From Bacteroidales bacterium (GTDB lineage: Bacteria; Bacteroidota; Bacteroidia; Bacteroidales; UBA12077), in the NCBI GenBank assembly GCA_030643125.1, contig DAOWML010000183.1:1-5236 (forward strand): a stretch of DNA of 5,236 nucleotides. Direction: 5' to 3'. A program made the position numbers and the translations under genes. Shown piece after piece: positions 1-5,236 of the stretch (positions are counted from its first letter, which is position 1; each line of letters starts with the position of its first letter). A model generated the notes under the pieces. The model was not told where the DNA came from. It searched no databases and saw nothing but the letters and a program-made list of their open reading frames with translations.

Positions 1-1107
1 AAATGTGATGTTCCGGATTTAAATACTAAAGTTATTCTTCTTTTAAATGGCTGGTATTACGATAGAGAAAATTTAATTCAAGAACTTCCAGGAGGTGTTA
101 TAATTGGGAGCTTTCAAAAAGCTGCAGAATTATATCCTGATTTGGTAAAAAAGCATTTTGCTAAATATGCCGGTTTTGAAAATGAAGGTTTGGTTGCATT
201 AAATACAGCATTTGTAAAAGATGGCGTTTTCTTATATGTTCCTAAAGGGGTTGTAATTGAGAAACCAATTCAGATTATAAATATATTAATGGACGATGAG
301 GAGGGATTGACTCAACATCGTAATTTATTTATTCTTGAAGAGAATAGTCAGGCATCAATTGTTGTGTGTGACCATACATTATCAATGCCTAATTTTGTTA
401 CAAATTCAGTTTCTGAGTTTTACATTGGTGAAAATGCACAATTTGATTTTTCAAGAATGCAAAATGAGCATAATGGTTCAAAGCAGGTTTCTCATTTATA
501 TTTCCATCAGGAAAGAGATAGTCGCGTAAGTGCAAATAATATTTCATTACACGGTGGTTTAATCAGAAATAATGTAAATGTATTATTAAACGGTGAAGGC
601 TGTGAAAACAACACTTATGGCCTATATTTAACCGATAAAGGCCAGCATATTGATAATTATGTATTTATTGATCATGCTAATCCTAATTGTACGAGTAGTC
701 AATTATTTAAAGGTGTTTTGGACGATTTTGCCACAGGAGCTTTTAATGGTAAAGTATTAGTAAGGAAGGATGCGCAAAACACTCTGGCATACCAGACAAA
801 TAATAATATTTTGCTTACTGATGATGCCGATTTTAATACTAAACCACAATTGGAAATTTATGCCGATGATGTGAAATGTAGCCATGGGGCAACTGTTGGC
901 CAGTTAGATGAGGATGCGTTATTTTATTTACGTTCTCGCGGTATTAATAAAAAGGAAGCAAAGCTTTTACTGATGTATGCATTTGCGCATGATGTAATTC
1001 ATAAAATTCAGGTTCCTGCTTTACAAGAGCGAATACAGGATTTGGTTGATAAGCGTTTACGTGGTGAATTATCACGATGTAATAATTGTCAAATGCATTG
1101 TTGTTAA
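1..1107 (+). CDS. sufD: SufD, Fe-S cluster scaffold subunit (5' end cut by window)
   Basis: The frame is open from base 1 with no stop, so this is the C-terminal 368 residues of a longer protein. SufD proteins are usually about 420-450 residues, so some 70-80 are missing. An internal TTG at 142 is not the start, because SufD-like sequence continues upstream of it. SufD is the non-ATPase partner in the cytoplasmic SufBCD scaffold that assembles Fe-S clusters. Visible support: the beta-helix core (FENEGLVALN, then VPKGVVIEKPIQI), the SufD block GVLDDFATGAFNGKVLV, and the C-terminal DDVKCSHGATVGQLDE with the conserved Cys and His at visible residues 293 and 295. SufB is the alternative paralogue, but the GVLD block and the position directly before sufS favour SufD. 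Oddity: the protein ends in a Cys-rich tail, CNNCQMHCC (visible residues 360-368). The sufS start lies 104 bp downstream. Confidence 0.95.
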   Translation, partial: KCDVPDLNTKVILLLNGWYYDRENLIQELPGGVIIGSFQKAAELYPDLVKKHFAKYAGFENEGLVALNTAFVKDGVFLYVPKGVVIEKPIQIINILMDDEEGLTQHRNLFILEENSQASIVVCDHTLSMPNFVTNSVSEFYIGENAQFDFSRMQNEHNGSKQVSHLYFHQERDSRVSANNISLHGGLIRNNVNVLLNGEGCENNTYGLYLTDKGQHIDNYVFIDHANPNCTSSQLFKGVLDDFATGAFNGKVLVRKDAQNTLAYQTNNNILLTDDADFNTKPQLEIYADDVKCSHGATVGQLDEDALFYLRSRGINKKEAKLLLMYAFAHDVIHKIQVPALQERIQDLVDKRLRGELSRCNNCQMHCC

Positions 1108-1108
1108 C

Positions 1109-1178
1109 TCAGTGAGACTTTGATTTGTAGAATAGAAATCATTTAGTCGAACTGATCCCGAGTGATAAACGAGGGATC
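1109..1178. repeat. Two-hairpin intergenic repeat between sufD and sufS
   Basis: This fills most of the 104-bp gap. The first hairpin pairs TCAGT (1109-1113), GACT (1116-1119) and GATTT (1122-1126) with AAATC (1136-1140), AGTC (1145-1148) and ACTGA (1151-1155), with small internal loops. The second pairs GATCCC (1154-1159) with GGGATC (1173-1178), plus two further pairs after a 2-bp mismatch. The two share GA at 1154-1155. This is the form of REP-like dispersed repeats; similar GTCGAACTGATCCCGAGT-type sequences occur in Bacteroidota intergenic regions, as far as I recall. There is no U-tract after the second stem, so a terminator is unlikely. It could stabilise or process the suf mRNA, which is inference. 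Confidence 0.6.
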
Positions 1179-1211
1179 TAAGAAATAAGCAATGAGAAGA
1201 TTTTATTAAAA

Positions 1212-2444
1212 ATGTCACTAATGATTAGCCTAGATATCCAAAAGATTCGTAATGATTTTCCAATCTTAAATCAACAGGTTTATAATAAACCTTTGATTTA
1301 TTTCGATAATGGTGCAACTACTCAAAAGCCGCAAGTTGTGATCGATGAAGAGCTCAAAATTTATTCTCATGAGAATAGTAATATTCATCGTGGAGTACAT
1401 TATCTGAGCGAACAATTAACTCAGCGTTACGAAGATGCCCGAAAAACAGTTCGGAAATTTATTAATGCTAAGCATGATCACGAAGTAATTTTTACAAGCG
1501 GGACAACCGAATCGATCAATACTATTGCATTTTCTTTTGGAGAAAAATATATTTCCGAAGGAGATGAGATTATTATTTCTACAGTAGAGCATCATGCAAA
1601 TATAGTTCCCTGGCAAATGCTTTGCGAACGAAAAAAGGCAATTTTAAAAGTAATTCCGATAAATGATAAGGGAGAATTATTATTAGATGAATATCAAAAA
1701 TTAATATCTCCGAAAACAAAAATTGTAGCTGTAAATCAGGTTTCAAATGCTTTAGGAACGGTAAATAATGTTAAAAAGCTTATTGATATTGCACATCAAC
1801 AAAATATTCCTGTTTTAATTGATGGTGCTCAAAGTATTCAGCACGGCAATATTGATATGCAGGAACTGGATTGTGATTTTTTTGTTTTTTCAGGTCATAA
1901 AATATATGGCCCAAATGGTATTGGCGTACTGTATGGAAAAGAAAAGTTGCTTAACGAAATGCCTCCGTTTATGACCGGTGGAGAAATGATTAAAAAAGTA
2001 ACATTCGAAAAAACTACTTTTAACGAACTGCCATTTAAGTTCGAAGCAGGAACACCAAATTACGTTGGAGCAATTGGATTAGTAGCAGCCATTAATTATA
2101 TTCAGAATATTGGATTAGGAAATATAGCTACATACGAAAAAGAATTACTGGACTATGCAACCAAAAAACTGGAATCAATCGATGGTTTGAAAATTATCGG
2201 AACATCTCAAAAAAAAGTAAGTGTAATATCTTTCGTTCTTGATAATATTCACCATTACGATGCAGGAATGGTAATTGATAAAATGGGAATTGCTGTTCGT
2301 ACCGGTCATCATTGTGCAGAACCATTGATGAATAGATTTAGTATTGAAGGAACAATTCGTGCATCATTTTCATTTTATAATACAAAAGAAGAAATTGATA
2401 AATTACACGAAGCTTTATTGACTGTTAAGCAGATGTTTAGCTAA
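1212..2444 (+). CDS. sufS: SufS, group II cysteine desulfurase
   Basis: A PLP-dependent cytoplasmic enzyme that turns L-cysteine into alanine plus an enzyme persulfide, the sulfur source for SUF cluster assembly. At 410 residues it has the usual SufS length. Catalytic residues are visible at a constant +4 offset from E. coli numbering: His127 in VEHHANIVPW (PLP stacking), Asp204 and Gln207 in LIDGAQS, the PLP lysine Lys230 in SGHKIYGPNG, the persulfide Cys368 in RTGHHCAEP, and Arg383 in GTIRASFSFYNT (substrate carboxylate). The RTGHHCAEP segment is typical of SufS rather than IscS, fitting the neighbours. The N-terminal motif reads DNGATTQKP where DNAATT is commoner, a mild change. ATG 1212 was chosen; an in-frame ATG at 1221 would remove only three residues and sits as close to the usual DIQKIRNDFP beginning. 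sufE starts 21 bp after its stop, indicating co-transcription. Confidence 0.97.
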   Translation: MSLMISLDIQKIRNDFPILNQQVYNKPLIYFDNGATTQKPQVVIDEELKIYSHENSNIHRGVHYLSEQLTQRYEDARKTVRKFINAKHDHEVIFTSGTTESINTIAFSFGEKYISEGDEIIISTVEHHANIVPWQMLCERKKAILKVIPINDKGELLLDEYQKLISPKTKIVAVNQVSNALGTVNNVKKLIDIAHQQNIPVLIDGAQSIQHGNIDMQELDCDFFVFSGHKIYGPNGIGVLYGKEKLLNEMPPFMTGGEMIKKVTFEKTTFNELPFKFEAGTPNYVGAIGLVAAINYIQNIGLGNIATYEKELLDYATKKLESIDGLKIIGTSQKKVSVISFVLDNIHHYDAGMVIDKMGIAVRTGHHCAEPLMNRFSIEGTIRASFSFYNTKEEIDKLHEALLTVKQMFS

Positions 2445-2465
2445 ATTGCAATAAAAAATATCAAT

Positions 2466-2885
2466 ATGACTTTAAAAGAACAACAGGACGAAATTATTGA
2501 AGAGTTTTCAGTATTTGATGACTGGATGGATAAGTACAATTACTTAATTGAACTTAGTAAAGACCTTTCGGTTATTGATTCTAAATATAAAACACAAGAA
2601 TATTTAATTGAAGGTTGCCAGTCGAAAGTTTGGCTTTTTGCCGAAATGGAAGGTGATGTGGTGAAATATTCAGCTGATAGTGATGCAATTATTACAAAAG
2701 GTATTGCGGCTTTGTTGGTTCGGGTTTTAAGTGGCCAAAAACCTGCTGATATCCTAAATAATGAATTATATTTTATTGATAAGATTGGATTACAACAAAA
2801 CTTATCGCCTACACGATCAAATGGTTTGTTGGCAATGCTTAAGCAAATGAAATTGTATGCTATGGCATATAATGCATCCCGATAA
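2466..2885 (+). CDS. sufE: SufE, sulfur-acceptor protein for SufS
   Basis: SufE stimulates SufS and takes over its persulfide sulfur, relaying it to the SufBCD scaffold. The 139-residue product has the usual SufE length. The acceptor cysteine is Cys51 in YLIEGCQSKVW, the same number as E. coli SufE. Other family segments follow: SADSDAIITKGIAALLVRVL (residues 69-88) and LSPTRSNGLLAMLKQMK near the C-terminus. It begins 21 bp after the sufS stop, in the standard sufS-sufE order. Oddity: the last two residues (Ser-Arg) and the TAA stop come from a palindromic repeat at 2877-2894, so the natural C-terminus was probably changed slightly when the repeat arrived. The core ends before this, so activity should be unaffected. 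Confidence 0.96.
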   Translation: MTLKEQQDEIIEEFSVFDDWMDKYNYLIELSKDLSVIDSKYKTQEYLIEGCQSKVWLFAEMEGDVVKYSADSDAIITKGIAALLVRVLSGQKPADILNNELYFIDKIGLQQNLSPTRSNGLLAMLKQMKLYAMAYNASR

Positions 2886-2894
2886 CTATCGGGA
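2877..2894. repeat. Palindrome TCCCGATAACTATCGGGA spanning sufE stop
   Basis: The 8-bp arms TCCCGATA and TATCGGGA are perfect, around a central AC. The sufE TAA stop (2883-2885) lies inside it. The same palindrome, differing by one base (G for A at 2885), recurs at 4564-4581 inside queG, and one half recurs at 3428-3436. That supports a dispersed repeat family. In RNA it would form a short hairpin directly after sufE; there is no U-tract, so it is not a typical terminator. Confidence 0.8.
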
Positions 2895-2916
2895 AGGAAA
2901 TTAAGAAGATTGGATT

Positions 2917-3237
2917 ATGGAACAAAATGATTTTATGGCTTTAGAAGCAGAGATTGTTAAAACGTTAAAAGAAATTTTCGATCCTGAGATTCCTGTGAAT
3001 ATATACGACCTTGGGCTTATTTATGCCATCGACGTTGATGATGACAAAAAGGTTGAAATAAAAATGACTTTAACAGCTCCAAATTGTCCAATGGCAGATC
3101 AACTTCTTGGTGAAGTGAATGAAAAAACCAATGCCATCGAAGGAGTGAAAGAAGCAAAAATTAATTTGGTTTTTGATCCGCCTTGGGATAAAAGCCTGAT
3201 GAGCGAAGAAGCGATGTTAGATCTCGGATTGCTCTAG
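2917..3237 (+). CDS. DUF59/MIP18-family SUF-associated Fe-S assembly protein
   Basis: A 106-residue protein made up almost entirely of a MIP18 (DUF59, PaaD/SufT-like) domain. The defining motif DPEIPVNIYDLGLIY is at residues 22-36, followed by KMTLTAPNCPMADQL with the conserved Cys57 and a C-terminal FDPPWDKSLMSEEA segment. Members attached to suf operons are implicated in Fe-S cluster maturation or delivery to client proteins; the biochemical step is not firmly settled, and this short form is distinct from the longer proteins usually called SufT, so no symbol is given. The gene begins 31 bp after the sufE stop, the gap being partly the rest of the palindrome, and is the last gene of the visible suf cluster. 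ATG 2917 fits the family's short N-terminal helix; ATG 2935 would remove six residues. Confidence 0.92.
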   Translation: MEQNDFMALEAEIVKTLKEIFDPEIPVNIYDLGLIYAIDVDDDKKVEIKMTLTAPNCPMADQLLGEVNEKTNAIEGVKEAKINLVFDPPWDKSLMSEEAMLDLGLL

Positions 3238-3261
3238 AATCTATTAACCTCAATTCGAGAT
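3221..3261 (+). terminator. Possible weak terminator hairpin at end of suf operon
   Basis: ATCTCGGATTG (3221-3231) pairs with CAATTCGAGAT (3251-3261), 11 bp with one G:U, around a 19-nt loop holding the last gene's stop codon. The downstream sequence is A-rich, not a U-tract, so intrinsic termination is uncertain. The right arm is also part of the inverted repeat at 3242-3267, so it could pair alternatively with 3493-3503. Confidence 0.3.
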
Positions 3262-3512
3262 AAGAATAAATTTACAGAAAGCAAATAGAGTGTGAAATTT
3301 GAAGAAGAAATCTTGCAGCAATAACGGGTTATTTCAAAAGGTTTCTTTTTTAAAGATTACGCTATATTTGCTTTCCCTATGGGCATCATGGGGTTTTCCA
3401 TATACTGCCTCATATTTTTTTAGATTATCCCGATAGTCTTTCAAAAATATGACTTGTCTCTGAAAAACCTCATGAGGCTGTAAATAATTATTATATCGAA
3501 CTGAGGTTATTA
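3242..3512. repeat. 271-bp block bounded by 26-bp imperfect inverted repeats (possible IS remnant or MITE)
   Basis: Bases 3242-3267 pair with 3487-3512 at 22 of 26 positions, with the core AACCTCA.TTCGA / TCGA.CTGAGGTT. This is far beyond what short-range AT-rich chance would give. A nested perfect 11-bp inverted repeat, GAAAGCAAATA (3277-3287) with TATTTGCTTTC (3365-3375), lies inside, as do the palindrome CCTCATGAGG (3468-3477) and a half-copy of the TCCCGATAG repeat (3428-3436). No transposase is recognisable. The only sizeable frame inside is a 60-codon one on the minus strand (3334-3516) whose start lies at the right end; I do not recognise its product. A miniature element, a decayed insertion sequence or a structured RNA are all possible. 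No clear target-site duplication is visible. Confidence 0.5.
3428..3436. repeat. Half-site of the TCCCGATAG palindrome
   Basis: TCCCGATAG here is identical to the left half of the palindrome at 4564-4581; the matching right half is absent (TCTTTCAAA follows). On its own nine bases could be chance, but it lies in a repeat-rich gap between the other two copies. Confidence 0.35.
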
Positions 3513-3551
3513 ACATAATATCTGCTTGAAATTATATTTGATATCTGATAA

Positions 3552-3587
3552 AAGCTTCAAGTAGAAAGCTACAAGCTACAATCTTCA
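3552..3587. repeat. Left flanking repeat of the four-helix-bundle gene
   Basis: It contains a perfect tandem duplication of AGCTACA (3567-3573 and 3574-3580) after a related AAGCTTCAAGTAG stretch. GCTACAATCTTCA (3575-3587) is the inverted counterpart of TGAAGCATGTAGC (3994-4006) beyond the gene, 11 of 13 bases matching. The two repeats therefore bracket the gene. Similar AGCTACAAGCTACA-type runs near this gene family in Bacteroidota are something I recall but cannot verify here. Confidence 0.55.
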
Positions 3588-3639
3588 TTAATTTTGAAAC
3601 ATCATGTTTTATATTTAGTTTTATACTAAAAGATAATTC

Positions 3640-3996
3640 ATGAAAGATTTTAAAAAATTAAATGTTTGGCAAAAAAGTATTGAGCTTGTTACTTTTGTTT
3701 ATGAGATTTCAAAAGATTTTCCTGCGACAGAAAAATATGGATTGACTAGTCAGGTAACTAGATCCGCTGTATCAATTCCATCGAATATTGCAGAAGGAAG
3801 TAGCAGGTTTAGTGAACGAGATTATTTCAGATTTCTTGAAATTGCTTTAGGTTCTGCTTTTGAATTGGAAACACAGTTAATTATTGTTGAGAAATTAGAG
3901 ATTGTAAGTTCAACCGAAATATCTGGTTTAATTGACAAGACAAAGACAGTCCAAAAAATGCTTTCAGGATTAATGAGTAAATTAAATCGTTCATGA
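3640..3996 (+). CDS. Four helix bundle protein (23S rRNA intervening-sequence protein family)
   Basis: A 118-residue all-helical protein, the normal length for this family. Hallmarks in order: LNVWQKSIEL (7-16), YGLTSQVTRSAVSIPSNIAEG in two parts (33-42 and 43-53), and FRFLEIALGSAFELETQL (63-80), then a final amphipathic helix. There is no signal peptide or membrane segment. The family was first seen encoded in intervening sequences of 23S rRNA genes, and is related to the Avd accessory protein of diversity-generating retroelements; the function of stand-alone copies is unknown. Here no rRNA or reverse transcriptase gene is nearby. The gene is bracketed by inverted copies of an AGCTACA-type repeat, its TGA stop lies in the right copy, and queG follows 31 bp later. 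This suggests it moves or moved as a small cassette. Confidence 0.93.
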   Translation: MKDFKKLNVWQKSIELVTFVYEISKDFPATEKYGLTSQVTRSAVSIPSNIAEGSSRFSERDYFRFLEIALGSAFELETQLIIVEKLEIVSSTEISGLIDKTKTVQKMLSGLMSKLNRS

Positions 3997-4020
3997 AGCA
4001 TGTAGCCTGCGGCATGTAGC
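3994..4020. repeat. Right flanking repeat of the four-helix-bundle gene
   Basis: Two perfect 9-bp direct copies of GCATGTAGC (3998-4006 and 4012-4020) are separated by CTGCG. TGAAGCATGTAGC (3994-4006) mirrors the left flank at 3575-3587. It supplies the TGA stop of the upstream gene and occupies nearly all of the 31 bp before queG. Confidence 0.55.
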
Positions 4021-4027
4021 TAATACT

Positions 4028-4960
4028 ATGAAAAGCAAATCTCAAATAAGCAAATTAATCAAAGAAAAAGCACTTGAACTTGGCTTTTCTGCTGTTGGAA
4101 TCTCAAAGGCTAAATTTCTCGATAATGAATCTCAACTACTTCAAGAATGGCTCAATAATGGTTTCCATGGTGAAATGAATTACATGGAAAATAATTTTGA
4201 AAAACGAACAGATCCAAGAAAATTAGTTAAGGGAGCGAAATCTATTATTTCAGTTTTGCTTAATTATTACCCGGGAAAACTTCAAAAAGATAATACATAC
4301 AAAATTTCTAAATATGCATATGGTAAAGATTATCATTTTGTTGTAAAAGAAAAATTGCACGATTTATTAGAATTTATTCAAACTGAAATTGGAGATGTAA
4401 GTGGTCGTGCTTTTGTAGATTCGGCACCCGTAATGGATAAAGTTTGGGCAGCAAAATCAGGTTTAGGGTGGATAGGAAAAAATACTAATTTAATCTCAAA
4501 GGAATTCGGTTCGTTCGTTTTTATTGGTGAGTTAATTATTGATTTGGAACTGGAATACGATCATCCCGATAGCTATCGGGAAAAAGATTATTGTGGAACC
4601 TGTACAAGATGCATTGATGCTTGTCCAACAAAGGCTTTAAGTCCTTATCGCTTGGATGCCCGAAAATGTATTTCGTATTTAACTATAGAAAAGGAAGGCG
4701 ATTTACCTGAAGAAATGAAAGGTAAATGGAAAGACTGGATTTTTGGTTGCGATATTTGCCAGGATGTTTGTCCCTGGAACTCAAAGATGAAACCTCATAA
4801 CCAACAAGCTTTTAATATTTCTGATGAGCTAAAAACCTTTACGAAAGAAGATTGGCAAAATTTGAATGAACCTACTTTTAAAAAGCTTTTTAAAAACTCT
4901 CCTGTAGAACGCACAAAATTCAAAGGACTTAGAAGGAATATTGAATTTTTAGAGCCATAA
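4028..4960 (+). CDS. queG: QueG, epoxyqueuosine reductase
   Basis: A cytoplasmic cobalamin- and Fe-S-dependent enzyme that reduces epoxyqueuosine to queuosine in the wobble position of tRNAs for Asp, Asn, His and Tyr. The 310-residue product is the short form, lacking the C-terminal HEAT-like extension of the E. coli enzyme (about 380). The catalytic Asp is Asp131 in FVDSAPVMDK, followed by SGLGWIGKNTNL. All eight cluster cysteines are present: Cys189, 192, 195 and 199 in CGTCTRCIDACP, Cys214 in RKCISYLTIE, and Cys241, 244 and 248 in GCDICQDVCPW. The C-terminus has the family ending FKGLRRNIEFL. Oddity: residues 181-185 (DSYRE), just before the first cysteine motif, are encoded by an 18-bp palindromic repeat. 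ATG 4028 is preceded by a repeat rather than a recognisable promoter, so the gene may be transcribed from upstream. The protein is a likely client of the SUF pathway, although linkage to it is not required. Confidence 0.96.
   Translation: MKSKSQISKLIKEKALELGFSAVGISKAKFLDNESQLLQEWLNNGFHGEMNYMENNFEKRTDPRKLVKGAKSIISVLLNYYPGKLQKDNTYKISKYAYGKDYHFVVKEKLHDLLEFIQTEIGDVSGRAFVDSAPVMDKVWAAKSGLGWIGKNTNLISKEFGSFVFIGELIIDLELEYDHPDSYREKDYCGTCTRCIDACPTKALSPYRLDARKCISYLTIEKEGDLPEEMKGKWKDWIFGCDICQDVCPWNSKMKPHNQQAFNISDELKTFTKEDWQNLNEPTFKKLFKNSPVERTKFKGLRRNIEFLEP
4564..4581. repeat. Perfect palindrome TCCCGATAGCTATCGGGA inside queG
   Basis: A perfect 18-bp inverted repeat with no spacer, inside the queG reading frame at codons 179-185, where it supplies D-S-Y-R-E. 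It differs by one base from the palindrome at the sufE stop (2877-2894). It sits in the linker between the catalytic domain and the first Fe-S motif, a place likely to tolerate added residues. Confidence 0.85.
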
Positions 4961-5075
4961 AAATCCCAAAAATATTTTATGCTTTCTTTAGTTAATTGTA
5001 ACAAAATGCTTTTTATGTGTCAAATGATTGTTTAATATAGAACTTTAAATTGTAAACACATTAAATTATTTAAAA

Positions 5076-5236
5076 ATGAAAAAGATTATTAGTATTTTAT
5101 TTATTAGTGCATTTATTTTTGTAAATGCTAATGCCCAGGAAAGTAAGGGTAAGTATGCAATTGATTTTAATTTTGATCCGGCAGCGATATTTGATGCGAG
5201 CGCAGGTTCAATGTTTCAAATGCCGCTTATTAAAGG
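5076..5236 (+). CDS. Secreted or outer-membrane protein, N-terminal fragment (3' end cut by window)
   Basis: An open frame from ATG 5076 runs to the window end, giving 53 residues. The start MKKIISILFISAFIFVNANA is a clear Sec signal peptide: a KK pair, a hydrophobic core, and a likely signal peptidase I cut after ANA before QESKGKYAID. The mature part has alternating hydrophobic and polar residues (YAIDFNFDPAAIFD, then MFQMPLIKG), which resembles the first strands of small Bacteroidota outer-membrane beta-barrel proteins, but the fragment is too short to assign a family. It starts 115 bp after queG in an AT-rich gap with no stem-loop terminator, so it is probably its own transcription unit. 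Confidence applies to a secreted protein; the beta-barrel assignment is weaker. Confidence 0.8.
   Translation, partial: MKKIISILFISAFIFVNANAQESKGKYAIDFNFDPAAIFDASAGSMFQMPLIK

Noticed and set aside
142..144. TTG at 142 as the start of sufD
   Set aside because: The frame is open back to base 1 and the upstream residues look like SufD, so the true start lies outside the window.
335..529. 64-codon + strand frame inside sufD
   Set aside because: It lies entirely within a confidently identified gene in another frame and its product has no recognisable features.
1416..1616. 66-codon minus-strand frame inside sufS
   Set aside because: Antisense shadow of a well-conserved coding region; no family features.
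3561..3587. CRISPR-like or longer tandem array from the AGCTACA units
   Set aside because: Only two perfect 7-bp copies, with no regular spacers.
3614..3630. Small hairpin TTTAGT / ACTAAA just upstream of the four-helix-bundle start
   Set aside because: A six-pair AT-rich stem is expected by chance here, with no second line of evidence.
3552..4020. Diversity-generating retroelement, suggested by the Avd-like four-helix-bundle fold
   Set aside because: No reverse transcriptase, template/variable repeat pair or target gene is visible in the window, and the sequence hallmarks fit the intervening-sequence protein group.
4795..5004. 69-codon minus-strand frame over the queG 3' end
   Set aside because: Mostly antisense to queG, with a Ser/Phe/Lys-rich composition expected from reverse-reading AT-rich code.
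5028..5053. Possible Bacteroidota-type promoter before the last gene (TTG at 5028-5030, TAAATTGT at 5046-5053)
   Set aside because: The downstream box matches TAnnTTTG only partly and the 15-bp spacing is shorter than usual; in such AT-rich sequence this is not supportable.

Overview
The window is AT-rich (roughly two-thirds A+T by eye) and reads as a chromosomal segment of a Bacteroidota bacterium. Supporting signs are the suf gene order and protein sequences, starts preceded by A-rich stretches rather than strong Shine-Dalgarno sites, a short QueG without an extra C-terminal domain, a stand-alone 'four helix bundle' (23S rRNA intervening-sequence) protein, and a secreted protein with a MKK...ANAQ signal peptide. 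A marine or anaerobic Bacteroidia lineage is plausible, but that is inference.

Positions 1-3237 hold the 3' part of a SUF iron-sulfur cluster assembly operon on the + strand: sufD (5' end cut by the window edge), sufS, sufE and a small DUF59/MIP18 gene. SufS (cysteine desulfurase) takes sulfur from cysteine. SufE accepts it on a Cys and passes it to the SufB-SufC-SufD scaffold; sufB and sufC presumably lie upstream. The DUF59 protein probably helps maturation or delivery. All catalytic residues checked are present. The operon is interrupted by small intergenic repeats: a two-hairpin element between sufD and sufS, and a palindrome that contains the sufE stop codon.

Positions 3238-3639 have no convincing gene but are structured. 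A hairpin at the end of the suf operon overlaps one end of a 271-bp block (3242-3512) bounded by 26-bp imperfect inverted repeats (22 of 26 pairs). Next comes a short tandem/inverted repeat that begins the surroundings of the four-helix-bundle gene.

Positions 3552-4020 look like a cassette: the four-helix-bundle gene (3640-3996) flanked by related repeats in inverted orientation, the right copy overlapping its stop codon and ending 7 bp before queG. queG (4028-4960) encodes epoxyqueuosine reductase, the last step of queuosine tRNA modification, with both [4Fe-4S] cysteine sets. A perfect 18-bp palindrome lies inside its reading frame and matches the one at the end of sufE. After a 115-bp AT-rich gap, a new gene starts at 5076 with a signal peptide and runs off the window; it may be an outer-membrane beta-barrel protein.

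I see no overtly novel multi-gene system. The most interesting material is the layered dispersed repeats and palindromes, which invade intergenic space, a stop codon and one coding sequence, and the repeat-flanked four-helix-bundle gene.
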